Part shown: positions 1 to 9,474 of the stretch, one piece after another
How the letters are laid out: every line of letters starts with the position of its first letter
Numbering within the stretch: position 1 is the first letter of the stretch
Virus record (IMG/VR): IMGVR_UViG_3300037245_000415
Span: 1 to 45,067 of that record
DNA from: a virus
DNA length: 45,067 nt
Direction: 5' to 3' (one strand)
Translations under genes and position numbers: made by a program
Notes under the pieces: generated by a model
The model's database searches: none
What the model was told of the DNA's origin: nothing
What the model saw: the letters and a program-made list of their open reading frames with translations, nothing else

Positions 1-646
1 TATGGGCGAAGAGAATATAGTAAGAGCTAAGCAGCTATTAGGCTTGCCGCGCTTCTGGTCTTATATGCAAGTAGCTGAATTTCTCTTAGAGCAGTTCCAT
101 AAACTATACCCTGGAATAAGAGAAGTATTCTATGCAGGTGTATTAGTAGAGATATTAGAGAGCAGGATGCTTACCTCTACTGCTTGGCATCATAGCTGGA
201 ACGGTCATATCATGGATGACTTACCTTGTATACATAACAGCTACGAAGAAGAGAGACTAAGACAGGAAAATACTGCATGGACTCGCTATTGCTTTGGATC
301 TCCTGAGAAAAACAAATCACATCTTAACTCTTACATATCACATCCCCCACAATCATTAAATGCACAGACATTAAATAAATCTTACCTATATGTATTCCAT
401 GATATAGCAATACATCCAGAGCACTCACATAACTTTAAATTACTTGCACAAATCCACGACTCTATTCTATTCCAGTATCGCATAGGTCACGATTATCTAT
501 GTGATATGGTTAAGGAAAGAATGGAGATACCTATCACACTTAAAGGGTATGATAAAGAAGTCCGTACCTTTGTAGTACCTGCTGGAATTAAAAGCGGTAA
601 GCATTTAGAAGCAGGTATTGCTACATATTGGAGTGAGACAGAATAG
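1..646 (+). CDS. Family A DNA polymerase, C-terminal part (5' end cut by window edge)
   Basis: This frame is open from the first base and encodes about 215 residues. It contains the polymerase motif C sequence LLAQIHDSILFQY, whose HD pair carries a catalytic metal-binding aspartate in family A polymerases. Near its start, GEENIVRAKQLLG fits the helix that follows motif B. The rest of the enzyme is at the right end of the window (43330-45067), which stops inside motif B at KPVNHG. The two pieces are therefore one gene cut by the way the circular or permuted molecule was opened. The ATG at base 2 is an internal methionine codon and not a start; base 1 is the third base of a codon. The stop TAG at 644-646 is followed after two bases by the next ATG. 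The enzyme would copy phage DNA in the cytoplasm. The family call is firm from motifs; no symbol is given because no specific homologue could be checked. Confidence 0.9.
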   Translation, partial: MGEENIVRAKQLLGLPRFWSYMQVAEFLLEQFHKLYPGIREVFYAGVLVEILESRMLTSTAWHHSWNGHIMDDLPCIHNSYEEERLRQENTAWTRYCFGSPEKNKSHLNSYISHPPQSLNAQTLNKSYLYVFHDIAIHPEHSHNFKLLAQIHDSILFQYRIGHDYLCDMVKERMEIPITLKGYDKEVRTFVVPAGIKSGKHLEAGIATYWSETE

Positions 647-648
647 AT

Positions 649-858
649 ATGAAAATAAGCGATATAGAGTTAGGTGACGCTTTAAGCAAGTCTGGCATGT
701 TAAGTATTACAATAGTAGATGACTATAATGGGACTGGTTGTAATACTTGTATGGATAAACAAAAGGCTATGGATCTTATACAGCATCTAATAACTGTCTT
801 CGATTATACTTTAGATGAAATTCACTTTGGTACTGTTAGAGAACCTTCCAATGACTGA
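649..858 (+). CDS. Small protein of unknown function (69 aa)
   Basis: I do not recognise this protein. It is acidic and has two adjacent cysteines in GCNTCMDK, but too few further ligands to claim a zinc site. It begins two bases after the polymerase stop and its last 8 bases overlap the start of the helicase-like gene. It therefore sits in a translationally coupled replication operon and is co-expressed with the polymerase. The main evidence that it is real is position: tight packing on the same strand between two clear genes. Confidence 0.65.
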   Translation: MKISDIELGDALSKSGMLSITIVDDYNGTGCNTCMDKQKAMDLIQHLITVFDYTLDEIHFGTVREPSND

Positions 859-2182
859 AAAGCTCCCTACTTCTGGGGAAGACTTCATATCTTTGTATCT
901 TACATATACTACTCAGACTGAATGCCCGACTTTCTTTCACAGATGGACTGCTGTTACTTCCTTATCAGCTTTCCTAGGTAGAAACATATTCTTTCGTCAT
1001 GGGCATTTTACCTTATATCCTAACCTATATACAATGCTTATAGGTAGCCCCGGCACTAAGAAATCTAGCGCAATAAAGATAGGGGCTAAGCTACTAAAGC
1101 AGGCAGGGTATGATACATTTGCTGCGAAGAAAACCAGACAAGAGAAGTTTTTACTTGATCTAGCTGAGCAGTCTGAGAGACTCCATGCCAGGAGAAATCC
1201 CGGCGATGCTATAGATCCTGAGTCTGGCTTTGATATACTAGATAAGAACTTATGGGGGGATGACCTAGATATGGACTCGGCAGATAACTATACTAACCAT
1301 CCACCAGCTGAATGCTTTATAGCAGCAGATGAATTCAATAACTTTATAGGTATAGGTAACTTAGACTTTGTATCTATACTAGGCGAACTATGGGACTTCG
1401 AAGGTATCTATGATTATAAGCTTAAAAATTCTAAGTCTGTTTATATCCCTAATCCAACTCTATCTATTCTGGGAGGCAATACGCCTACCGGCTTTAGTCA
1501 GGCTTTTCCCACAGAGTCGATTGGTCAAGGGTTTTTTAGTCGTCTCCTTCTTGTGTACGGCGAGCCTAGTGGTGTTAAGTATACTTTCCCTCCTGCTCCT
1601 GATACCGAGCTTCAATCTAAACTTATAGCTTTGTTACATAAGATAAAGGAGAATGTAATAGGCGAGTTAACTATGTCACGCCCCGCTATGGATTTATTAG
1701 ATAGCATATATAAGAAGTGGCCAGGGATAGATGATATACGCTTTGAACATTATGCTAACCGGCGGCTTACTCACCTATTAAAACTATGTCTGGTAGTTAC
1801 AGCATCAAGGCTAGGTACTGAGATAGAGAAACAAGATGTAGTATATGCTAACACATTACTATCTTTCACTGAGCAGTTAATGCCTAAAGCATTAGGGGAG
1901 TTTGGTAAGGCTAGAAACTCTGACATAACTCATAAGGTTATGATGGCAATAGATAATGCTAGGGAGCCATTAACCTTACAGGCTATATGGAAAGTAGTTC
2001 ACACTGACTTGGAAAATAGAAGTCAGCTTATAGAGATACTAAATAACTTGCAGGTAGCAGATAAGATACAGGTAGGAGGGGATGTTGCAGGATACTTACC
2101 TGTTAAGAAAGTAAGAGAGGAAGGAGTTAAAGAAGCAGTAAACTGGGATTTATTAACTAACGAAGAGAGAGATTTATTATGA
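851..2182 (+). CDS. DUF3987-type helicase/primase-like ATPase
   Basis: A protein of about 443 residues with a clear P-loop, GSPGTKKSS, at residues 65-73. A Walker B-like strand, CFIAADEF, puts the acidic pair near residues 160-161. The preceding segment, TLYPNLYTMLIGSPGT, and the overall order resemble phage and mobile-element proteins annotated as DUF3987, which are thought to be replicative helicases, often fused to or partnered with primases. No separate primase with a TOPRIM motif was found, so this may be the main replicative motor. The frame is open further upstream to 815, but the ATG at 851 is preferred because it gives a short overlap with the previous stop (856-858). The 3' end overlaps the DHH gene by ATGA. 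Helicase activity is inferred; the ATPase fold is supported by the motifs. Confidence 0.75.
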   Translation: MTEKLPTSGEDFISLYLTYTTQTECPTFFHRWTAVTSLSAFLGRNIFFRHGHFTLYPNLYTMLIGSPGTKKSSAIKIGAKLLKQAGYDTFAAKKTRQEKFLLDLAEQSERLHARRNPGDAIDPESGFDILDKNLWGDDLDMDSADNYTNHPPAECFIAADEFNNFIGIGNLDFVSILGELWDFEGIYDYKLKNSKSVYIPNPTLSILGGNTPTGFSQAFPTESIGQGFFSRLLLVYGEPSGVKYTFPPAPDTELQSKLIALLHKIKENVIGELTMSRPAMDLLDSIYKKWPGIDDIRFEHYANRRLTHLLKLCLVVTASRLGTEIEKQDVVYANTLLSFTEQLMPKALGEFGKARNSDITHKVMMAIDNAREPLTLQAIWKVVHTDLENRSQLIEILNNLQVADKIQVGGDVAGYLPVKKVREEGVKEAVNWDLLTNEERDLL

Positions 2183-3105
2183 ATGTATTAGTTGCTTATC
2201 ACAGCAATTGCATGGATGGCTTCACAGCTGCTTGGGTTGCACATAACGCATTAGTTAAAGAGGGTCACGTAGTAACGCTATTAGCTATGGACTACACACT
2301 GGAGTCTACAGAAGCATTGTATGAGGAGTTAACAGATACTCATTTTGCTCATCTATATGTAGTAGACTTCTCTCTTAAGATGTCTGTATTATCCAGACTC
2401 TTTGTAGAGCATGTCTATCTACTTATCACTATACTAGATCATCATAAGAGTGCGTTTAAAGAGTATGCGCCCAGCTTAGAAGTAAAAGACGATACCCGAT
2501 TTGTATCTAATAAAGGGAATACTAAAATCATATTAGATAACGGGAAGTCAGGTGCGGGTATGTGCTGGGAATGGTTTGCTAAGACAGACAGAGAGACAGA
2601 TTCTGTACCAGAGTTAGTTATGTTAGTGCAGGACAGAGATCTATGGAAGTTTAGGTGGGGGAATAAGGCTAAGCATTTACATCAATATCTGTTAACTCAG
2701 GAAAAGACTATAGCTAAGTGGGATGATATATCAGAGAACCTAGAGATTCCTGACGGGGCCGGCTGGATTCTAGGGCGAGGTAAGGATCTATTAGCCCATC
2801 ATAATAATAGAGTAAGCTTTGCATGCACTCAAGCAGAGGACATTGTATTAGGAGGTATAGTAGGGCTAGCAATCTGCTGTGAGCAGGACTTAGCTTCTGA
2901 TGTGGGGCATCAACTAGCAGAGAAGTCTGGTACATTCGGAGCTTGCTATACTATCGATCAAGGAGACCATTGTATTAAATGGAGTCTGAGATCTATAAAG
3001 GGAGGGGACTTTGATGTTAGTGACCTTGCAGCTAAGTATGGAGGCGGAGGACATAAGAATGCAGCAGGGTTTGTTTCTAAGCTCACTAGACAGGTAGGGA
3101 GATAA
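2179..3105 (+). CDS. DHH/DHHA1 family phosphoesterase
   Basis: The 308-residue protein has the order of motifs expected for the DHH superfamily (RecJ, NrnA and related enzymes). Near the N-terminus is H8-S-N-C-M-D13-G. D63 follows in VVDFS, and the name-giving D87-H88-H89 lies in ILDHHKS. A QDRDLW segment is at 151-156, and a C-terminal DHHA1 substrate-binding motif, GGGGHKNAAGF, starts near residue 288. Such enzymes use two manganese ions to degrade short nucleic acids, act as 5'-3' exonucleases, or hydrolyse pAp or cyclic dinucleotides. Length and a single DHH-DHHA1 pair fit the small NrnA-like type better than full RecJ. In phages it may recycle nanoRNA or process DNA ends, or destroy cyclic-dinucleotide immune signals; the sequence cannot separate these. 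It is coupled to the ATPase gene by an ATGA overlap. Confidence 0.88.
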   Translation: MNVLVAYHSNCMDGFTAAWVAHNALVKEGHVVTLLAMDYTLESTEALYEELTDTHFAHLYVVDFSLKMSVLSRLFVEHVYLLITILDHHKSAFKEYAPSLEVKDDTRFVSNKGNTKIILDNGKSGAGMCWEWFAKTDRETDSVPELVMLVQDRDLWKFRWGNKAKHLHQYLLTQEKTIAKWDDISENLEIPDGAGWILGRGKDLLAHHNNRVSFACTQAEDIVLGGIVGLAICCEQDLASDVGHQLAEKSGTFGACYTIDQGDHCIKWSLRSIKGGDFDVSDLAAKYGGGGHKNAAGFVSKLTRQVGR

Positions 3106-3111
3106 CTAGGG

Positions 3112-3378
3112 ATGGAAGATAAACCTAAAGTATATACTCAGCTAGAGTATTTTGATAACGCCAGAGTAGTATTAATGAGAGAGGTTAACCGGCACTCTAG
3201 TTTAATAGAGAGGCTGCAACACTATGATCCAGAGACTCAGTTTCCTGAGATGTTAGGAGAGATAGCAGCTGAATTAAATATACTAGTAGAGGGGATGTAT
3301 ATGCCAGCTGAGTTAGATAAGCTGTGTGAGATGTGCTATTGGAAGCTAAAGCACAGAAGGAATATTAAATTAAGATAG
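3112..3378 (+). CDS. Protein of unknown function (88 aa)
   Basis: I do not recognise a family. The protein is mostly helical in character, with charged and leucine-rich stretches (residues about 14-60) and a basic C-terminal tail, KLKHRRNIKLR. It starts 6 bases after the DHH stop, with TAGGGA just upstream as a modest ribosome binding site. Its stop lies just before the DUF3310 gene, so it belongs to the same operon. It could be a small DNA- or protein-binding accessory factor, but nothing specific supports that. Confidence 0.6.
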   Translation: MEDKPKVYTQLEYFDNARVVLMREVNRHSSLIERLQHYDPETQFPEMLGEIAAELNILVEGMYMPAELDKLCEMCYWKLKHRRNIKLR

Positions 3379-3387
3379 GAGTACATT

Positions 3388-3729
3388 ATGAAGGAGAAAA
3401 AAATGAATAGAACATTAAAGCAGTTACAAGACGCTATACGTACAGCACCGGTAGGGGGTTTAATTATAACTCCTGAAGAGCAGGAGATCCTAAATGCCGC
3501 TCCTCTTCCCCCTAAATCTAATCTAGAGACACAAATAGGAGGAGGTCACTATAAGAATAAAGGTATACAGCCTGTTGAATTTACCCATAGTAATGACCTC
3601 CCCTTCCTTGAAGGCTGTATAGTTAAGCGTGTGGCTCGTCATGCAGAGAAGAATGGATTAGAGGATATTAAGAAGATTATCCACGAAGCTAAGCTTATCG
3701 CAGAACTAACCTATGGAGTTATATTATGA
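3388..3729 (+). CDS. DUF3310 (SaV-like) protein
   Basis: The segment GGGHYKNKGIQPVEFTHSND followed by LPFLEGCIVKRVARHAEK is the hallmark of DUF3310. This is a small domain very common in phages and sometimes loosely annotated as a nucleotide kinase, although its activity is not settled. The rest (LEDIKKIIHEAKLIAEL) matches the usual C-terminal helix. Two in-frame starts each have their own Shine-Dalgarno sequence: ATG 3388 with AGGAG at 3377-3381, and ATG 3403 with AAGGAG at 3391-3396, both with 6-base spacing. The longer form is given, but the shorter one is equally plausible. The stop overlaps the next ATG. Confidence 0.85.
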   Translation: MKEKKMNRTLKQLQDAIRTAPVGGLIITPEEQEILNAAPLPPKSNLETQIGGGHYKNKGIQPVEFTHSNDLPFLEGCIVKRVARHAEKNGLEDIKKIIHEAKLIAELTYGVIL

Positions 3730-3953
3730 TTATAGGGAAAGTAGCACAATGGATGGCCGAGTTAGATAAAGGGCAGGCGGTTATCATATCAAGAGATGAC
3801 ATAATTGATTCGGCTGAGGCTTACAGGGATTCTGGCTTTGATCATGTTCGGCCTGAATATATAAAAAATGTGGTGGATGAGGTTAATAGCGAAGAGTGCC
3901 AAGGGTTTTCACTATGGGAACGGCCTGATGGGCGGTGGACGCTTGAAAGGTAG
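3726..3953 (+). CDS. Protein of unknown function (75 aa)
   Basis: No family recognised. The protein is acidic with aromatic residues near the C-terminus (FSLWERPDGRWTLER). It overlaps the DUF3310 stop by ATGA, so it is translationally coupled. Codon use changes towards the end (CGG, GCC, GTG appear) compared with the ATA/AGA-rich genes before it. This may mark the start of a small accessory cluster (3.7-4.5 kb) with a different history. Confidence 0.6.
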   Translation: MIIGKVAQWMAELDKGQAVIISRDDIIDSAEAYRDSGFDHVRPEYIKNVVDEVNSEECQGFSLWERPDGRWTLER

Positions 3954-4033
3954 TTTTAATTTGTTATACACATTTAGGAGGTGAATTATAACCACGAAAG
4001 CAGGCCCGAACGAATCAAATGGAGTGAGTGAAC

Positions 4034-4255
4034 ATGAGTGATTTGTTATACGCGACTTTATTTCTATTATTCGGTTATTGGCTTGGTGCATATTGGCCTA
4101 GACATTGGCGTTGGATTAAAAGCGCATGGCGCAAATATAAACTGGGCATTTGTTTTAAATATGAAGGCAAAGGTTTCAGAGAAACGATTAACGGCACTAA
4201 TAGCGAGTTTTGCAGGAAATGCGGTCATCCTGCTGGGTATCATTGGAAGCGATAA
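4034..4255 (+). CDS. Small membrane-anchored protein with a possible zinc site
   Basis: The ATG at 4034 is chosen because GGAG lies at 4021-4024, nine bases upstream; a GTG at 4028 is also in frame. The 73-residue product starts with a hydrophobic segment (LLYATLFLLFGYWLGAYW, residues about 4-21) that should cross or sit in the inner membrane, followed by a very basic stretch. The C-terminal half has CFKYEG, then CRKCGHPAGYHW. This C, C-x2-C and H pattern could bind a zinc ion in the cytoplasm. Function is unknown. A second frame through the same bases (4038-4274) is considered a shadow. Confidence 0.6.
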   Translation: MSDLLYATLFLLFGYWLGAYWPRHWRWIKSAWRKYKLGICFKYEGKGFRETINGTNSEFCRKCGHPAGYHWKR

Positions 4256-4287
4256 CCCCGAGCTAACCTGCTGAAGGAGTGATAGAG

Positions 4288-4488
4288 ATGAAGAGGCATG
4301 TAATAAAGTTCGAATATGACGACGGGGTAAAGCTTAAGCAGCCTCTTGTTTGGTGCGGCTACCCTATCACCTATAAGCAGTGGCTTTTTCAAGACGCCCA
4401 GCACGTAGCCCTTTCAGTGGGAGGCAGCATTGAGCCATGCGCAAACTGTATTAAATCAATAATATCCGAATTAGAGAAAGAGCTGTAA
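4288..4488 (+). CDS. Protein of unknown function (66 aa)
   Basis: The ATG at 4288 has AAGGAG at 4274-4279, eight bases away, and is preferred to the in-frame GTG at 4279. The protein has CANC near the C-terminus and one more cysteine (VWCGYP), a weak hint of metal binding. It is the last + strand gene of this block and ends 12 bases before the stop of the convergent 1657-residue gene. No role can be assigned. Confidence 0.6.
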   Translation: MKRHVIKFEYDDGVKLKQPLVWCGYPITYKQWLFQDAQHVALSVGGSIEPCANCIKSIISELEKEL

Positions 4489-4500
4489 CCACAGCCGCCC

Positions 4501-7500
4501 CTACTCAGTAAAGTCTCTAAGCTCTCTACCTCCCATTAACCTTTGCATACTTTCTGCATAGGGAGAAGTGAGACTTTTCTGAATTTCATTAGCTTGACTC
4601 AAGTTAGTAGTTCTATATAGCTGACTCATCCACCCACTAAACTCTTTCTGCCTCCCTCCTAACTTAGCATACTCAGTAGCAAAGTCTTCTATCTGCTCAG
4701 CAGTAGGCTCCTTCCCTGCAATCATATTAGTTTTAATAGCCTGCCCCAGCACTTGTCTCTTAGCTGCATCTGCTAAAGCATAAGCCTTATATCTATATGT
4801 AGCATCAATAGCAATAGCTTCATCAAGAGGCTTACCCCCAACTACTCTTCCTAGATTAGCCAGTGATAAGAAGTCATTAGCTGCAATTACATTACCTCTC
4901 TTAGAAGTACTATAGCTAGCACCGAGAGGATTCTCTAAGCCTTGAAGTGTCTGAGCTAAGCCAGCTAACGGGCGAGATAATCCATTATGCTCTAAGCCTT
5001 GCAGTAAGGTATTAGCCACATCCCCTCCCGCAGCTAGACTCTTAGCAGTATCAAATATATTACCTAAGACTTTAGCAGTAGCCTGAACTATAGGAATAGA
5101 GCTAGGGTTAGTAGGAACTATTGTAACATGCCTAGGGTTTATATCTCCACGAGTATATAGGTTCATCTTAAGATCAGGGTGAAGTAAACCTAAAGCATTA
5201 GAGGCCATACCATACATTAGCCAGTCTCCAGCTTCTTTACCTGCGATACCATACACAGAAGTATAAGCATCTTTGTGCTCTACATTACCAGAAGCAGTAC
5301 CGACAAGATGAGTATTTAAAGCATTGAATGCAGGTAGTCCATTCATTCCGTGGATAGTACCTTGTAATGCTAGTAGTGTCATACTATCCTTAGCGTGCCC
5401 CTCACCTACGTGGCGTAAGAGCTGCTGCATTAAGTTAAACTGGTAAGTCTGGAATAGACCTATAGCTTGACCGATTGGGCCACTAAACATCATAGGCCGC
5501 TGAGCTGCTAGATAGTTACCTTGAGTCCGGTTAACAAAAGTATTAATATAAGCCAGCTGCTCTTTAGCTGTCATAAGATTTCTAGTAACAGCTACGTCTG
5601 TCATTTGTTTCATTACATCAGCAGCAACAAACCTATTAAACTCTTCAGCTAACTTGTTACCTGTCCAGCGTTCACCTGCATCAGCAGCATCCCGCAATTT
5701 AATCTGTAACTTATTAATTCTAGCATCCCAGTTCTTTACTGACTCTTTACCTGAGAATGTAAGACTGTCTAGTGAATCTCTATACTGATCACTGATAGAA
5801 GTAATATAACCATTGTCTCTGTAGAATTGCATCTCTTTAGAAGTCCTATTAAACTTCTTCATAGCGTTAGCTATTAGCTTCTGAGGTGCAAAGATAAGTT
5901 CATCAGTACCAGGCACTTTAATCTTAGCGAGCTTGGCTAACGCACCTGCAGCTTCTGTGTCACCTCGGGCTATAGCTCTAACTACCGCATTAGTCTCTGC
6001 ACCTAAGAGCACATTAGCAGACACTGCATTATTCACTGCATTCAGTGCATCCCATCTTAATACTACAGTAGCCATTATACTATTAGCTTTCTGTACAGTA
6101 TTACTTAATGCGCCTTTAGCAGGCTGGGCATTAGCAAAGATCTCCATAGTCTCATCATAGTGAGCGCCTTTATAGCCTGCTTTCTCTAGCATACTATTCA
6201 CAGCAGCTAACTGTTCAGGAGTCTTAGCAGTCTCTACTGCTGCAGTGGCTCTCTTAAGAACACTACTTACAGCAGCATCTGCCATAGTATTAGTCCATAC
6301 CCACCAAGGATAGTTCTCTGCTTTCTTTAAACCTAGTGCTGTATCTACATAAGCTTTAAAAGGATTATTCTTAGCTTCAGGGATACCTAGCTTTTTCTTA
6401 GCTGCGCCGAACTTACTAAGAGCAGGCTTATCAAACTCTGCACCTAGCTTCTCTAGCTCTCTAAACTGTACCTCATACTTAGAGATAACCGCTTCTCTTA
6501 CTAGCCCTGACTCTCTCTGTAAATGCCAAGTCAGCATATCAGAAGTAATCTTATTAGGGTCAGTGGCCACTAAGAACGGGGCACTAACACCTTTCCTGTG
6601 AGCTTCCACATCTAAGTAATTATTAGATATAGTCTTCTCATAGCTATGCTGCCCTATAGACTCAAAGTACTCTTCAGCTTCATCTTTAAACAATATTCTT
6701 AACTGAGGATTCTCCTTAAGCTTTGTAGCCATAGCTTGTAGTTCTTCAGCAGTAGAAGCAAAGAGAGTTTTAGAATGATTACCCGAAGTAATACTCTCAT
6801 CTATAACCATTGCAAAGTGAGGAAACTCTTTAGGGTCAATAGGTATAGGATAGAAAGCATCAGGTGCTCTATTAAACTGAAGGCCTTGTGCAGTTCTAAT
6901 ACCAGCTAGCCCGGCAGTCCTTACATTATTAACTTCTATATGAGCCTTAGCTAGATCTCTGACTTCCTGAGTCTTAAGATTTATTCTCATCTCCATAGCA
7001 GGGTTAGATAATACAGGAGCTTTAGGTGCAGGTAAGCCAGCCTCAGCAGCTTCCGCAGCAGCAGCCTTCCAGCGTATAATAGCTAAGGGCTCTAAAGCAT
7101 CTCCTGCAGCATTCAATCCATACTGACCTTCTATAGCCCTGACTCTACTACTCAATGTACTCCATTCAATAGCAGCTTCCTGATTGTTACCTAGTTTATA
7201 TAGTAATGGCTCTAGTGTATCACGGGTCTTAGTTTTGGCTGCTTCAATTGCTCTACTTGTAACTCCTCCAATGTTCTCAACGCTAGCTGCAAGTGTTCCA
7301 TAATTAGAAGAAGCTGCACTAGCAAATCCATGACCTGCTCCAGAAGGTACTGCACCTGTGAATACTTTTCCACTGTTAATATCCTCTAGTTGATTATATA
7401 CTTTATCGCCTAATACACTAGCACTAGCGCGAGAGGTAGCTTCTTGATATAGCTTCTGCTGTTCTTTAATAATAGCCATGTTCTCTACAACAAAGTTATT

Positions 7501-9474
7501 AACACCAGCAAAAGGAGTAGTATCATAAGTAAGCTTAACTGTCTGAGGTACTGCCCAGATATCTACAACACCATCAGTAGGCTTTCTAGCTCCCTGATCT
7601 ATAAGCTTCTTAGTATAAGTTTCTGCATGAGACTGTAGGGCTAGCATATCATCTAAGTGATAAGCAGCAGAAGGATCGCGTAACAGCTCTCCCGAAAGTA
7701 AAGATGACTTAACATTAACTACAGCAGCTATCTCATCCTGTACCATAGCAGATACCTTACCACTGGCAGCTCCTGCTATAGTCTCTCCTCTGACATTAAG
7801 CAATCGGATAGCTAGTTGTATCTTCTTAGCCCCTATAAAGTCCTGTATAGAGCTACCTACAAACTCACCTGACTGTAAGCCTACAAAGTTTACATGCACT
7901 AAGTCTTCCTTAGCTACATCTGACATTACCTTTTCCATAAGAGGTATATCATCTACATGAACTGTAAGCGGCTTCTTAGCTGTGGGGATAAAGGTCTTAA
8001 GTTTAGATGCCCAGATATATCTAGCCTGAGCTTCAAATGCATCAGACTTAAGAATATCCCAGACCTTACCTTTAGCTGGAGTAGTATTAAATTTAGTATC
8101 AAACTTAAACTTCTTGCTACCCGCTTTAACTCCAGTAGGTGAGACTTTTAACTTCTGACCTTTTTTCAATGTATCCATGAGAGAAGTAACTGTAGGCTTT
8201 TCATATACTACTCTACCTGCGTCCTCTCCCCATGTTTTTACATAAGCTACTTTAAGAGAAGACGCAGCAAACTCCTCTACCTCAGCTATAGATGCTGTAC
8301 CGGCTTCTAGTTTAGCTTGCAGCTTCTCCATTCTAGCAGTCTCTTTAGAAGCTACGCCAAACTTATTAGTCTCAACTAAACCTATAAAAGCAGACTGCTG
8401 ATCTTCAAGCTTAGATCCCTTAAATGACCGGAACAATACTTCAGCTACATCCTGATCCCCCCCAGATAGCTCTCCCATTTCTTTTCTTAACCGGTTCTCT
8501 AAGGTAGTTCTCTTAGTAGTAGCAGCGGCACGAAGAAAGGCAGCTCTATCAGGACTGACATTAGTAGGAATAGGAGGGATATTATTTAGCTGCTCAAAGT
8601 CTAACACTACTCTTTCATAGCCTTTAGATGCAGAGGCAGCTTCAGCTACAGCAGTCCAAGGTCTAGCTTCTACAGCAGCTTTATCAGCAGCAGCTTTAAG
8701 AGAGAATGAGATCTTAGTAGCATCTATAGTACCACCTATAAAGCCAAAGACCCCAGCGCCGAATGCTACATTAGTCATGAAATCTCCGAAATCCTGGTTC
8801 TCCAGAATAGGGGAGTTAAACAAAGTAGCAGTAACAGCAGTCTCAAATGCCAGAGCCTCTAAAGCATTCTGACCAAAGCCCGCGCCAACTGCCTTAAGTG
8901 CATTACGATTTAATAGACTAGCAGCACTAGAGTTAGTAGCTACTTCTAATAATGCCTTATCTATATGAGCAGCTTTATTAGGAACAAGCAGACCTAGTGC
9001 CTTACCTGTATTCTCACCAAACTTACCTGCGCCTATAGCAGTGCGTAAAGACTTCTGCCCTGCATTAAGAATCTTAACCCCCGCCGCTCCTGGCACAACA
9101 CTACTTGCCATGAAACCTACTAGATCTATCCCTTCCTGATGCTCTTGATAGAACTGACCTAAGTCTGAATCTAAGCCAGCTATTAGCTCACCTGTATCAG
9201 AAGTCTCAAGATCACCTCCAAACATATTACCTATATCAGCAGGGATATTATATAACTGGTTAGCCCCAGAGATAACAGATAGCCCTATGAACTGAGGGAT
9301 AGCTTCTATTGTATCAATAGCGCTTTCTATAAAAGTCTTATTACCGTTAGCTGTGCTAAGAGTATCCCCCGCTGTCATATAGCTAGGAATAGAATTACCA
9401 GTAGGGTCTTTACCTTTCTCTATAAGAGATAAGGCTTCTGCGTAAGCTGTGCGAGATGTAATATCAGTGCTCAT
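4501..9474 (-). CDS. Giant putative internal virion/ejection protein (1657 aa)
   Basis: This is by far the longest gene. The protein is rich in alanine, lysine and leucine, with long helical stretches. A glycine-rich hydrophobic segment, NVAFGAGVFGFIGG (about residues 235-250), looks able to insert into membrane; another, MASSVVPGAAGV, lies near residue 120. No lysozyme, protease or polymerase motif was seen. Podophages typically carry one or two very long internal or pilot proteins at the end of the late operon. These leave the capsid with the DNA and help form a conduit across the cell envelope; length, composition and position fit that role. It overlaps the preceding coiled-coil gene by four bases (ATGA type), suggesting fixed stoichiometry. 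Alternatives are a polyvalent multi-domain protein injected with the genome. The gene is certain; the role is inferred. Confidence 0.8.
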   Translation of the reverse strand: MSTDITSRTAYAEALSLIEKGKDPTGNSIPSYMTAGDTLSTANGNKTFIESAIDTIEAIPQFIGLSVISGANQLYNIPADIGNMFGGDLETSDTGELIAGLDSDLGQFYQEHQEGIDLVGFMASSVVPGAAGVKILNAGQKSLRTAIGAGKFGENTGKALGLLVPNKAAHIDKALLEVATNSSAASLLNRNALKAVGAGFGQNALEALAFETAVTATLFNSPILENQDFGDFMTNVAFGAGVFGFIGGTIDATKISFSLKAAADKAAVEARPWTAVAEAASASKGYERVVLDFEQLNNIPPIPTNVSPDRAAFLRAAATTKRTTLENRLRKEMGELSGGDQDVAEVLFRSFKGSKLEDQQSAFIGLVETNKFGVASKETARMEKLQAKLEAGTASIAEVEEFAASSLKVAYVKTWGEDAGRVVYEKPTVTSLMDTLKKGQKLKVSPTGVKAGSKKFKFDTKFNTTPAKGKVWDILKSDAFEAQARYIWASKLKTFIPTAKKPLTVHVDDIPLMEKVMSDVAKEDLVHVNFVGLQSGEFVGSSIQDFIGAKKIQLAIRLLNVRGETIAGAASGKVSAMVQDEIAAVVNVKSSLLSGELLRDPSAAYHLDDMLALQSHAETYTKKLIDQGARKPTDGVVDIWAVPQTVKLTYDTTPFAGVNNFVVENMAIIKEQQKLYQEATSRASASVLGDKVYNQLEDINSGKVFTGAVPSGAGHGFASAASSNYGTLAASVENIGGVTSRAIEAAKTKTRDTLEPLLYKLGNNQEAAIEWSTLSSRVRAIEGQYGLNAAGDALEPLAIIRWKAAAAEAAEAGLPAPKAPVLSNPAMEMRINLKTQEVRDLAKAHIEVNNVRTAGLAGIRTAQGLQFNRAPDAFYPIPIDPKEFPHFAMVIDESITSGNHSKTLFASTAEELQAMATKLKENPQLRILFKDEAEEYFESIGQHSYEKTISNNYLDVEAHRKGVSAPFLVATDPNKITSDMLTWHLQRESGLVREAVISKYEVQFRELEKLGAEFDKPALSKFGAAKKKLGIPEAKNNPFKAYVDTALGLKKAENYPWWVWTNTMADAAVSSVLKRATAAVETAKTPEQLAAVNSMLEKAGYKGAHYDETMEIFANAQPAKGALSNTVQKANSIMATVVLRWDALNAVNNAVSANVLLGAETNAVVRAIARGDTEAAGALAKLAKIKVPGTDELIFAPQKLIANAMKKFNRTSKEMQFYRDNGYITSISDQYRDSLDSLTFSGKESVKNWDARINKLQIKLRDAADAGERWTGNKLAEEFNRFVAADVMKQMTDVAVTRNLMTAKEQLAYINTFVNRTQGNYLAAQRPMMFSGPIGQAIGLFQTYQFNLMQQLLRHVGEGHAKDSMTLLALQGTIHGMNGLPAFNALNTHLVGTASGNVEHKDAYTSVYGIAGKEAGDWLMYGMASNALGLLHPDLKMNLYTRGDINPRHVTIVPTNPSSIPIVQATAKVLGNIFDTAKSLAAGGDVANTLLQGLEHNGLSRPLAGLAQTLQGLENPLGASYSTSKRGNVIAANDFLSLANLGRVVGGKPLDEAIAIDATYRYKAYALADAAKRQVLGQAIKTNMIAGKEPTAEQIEDFATEYAKLGGRQKEFSGWMSQLYRTTNLSQANEIQKSLTSPYAESMQRLMGGRELRDFTE

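Noticed and set aside
4038-4274. Second open frame over the small membrane protein gene
   Set aside because: It has no good ribosome binding site and no coding-like composition compared with the frame at 4034.
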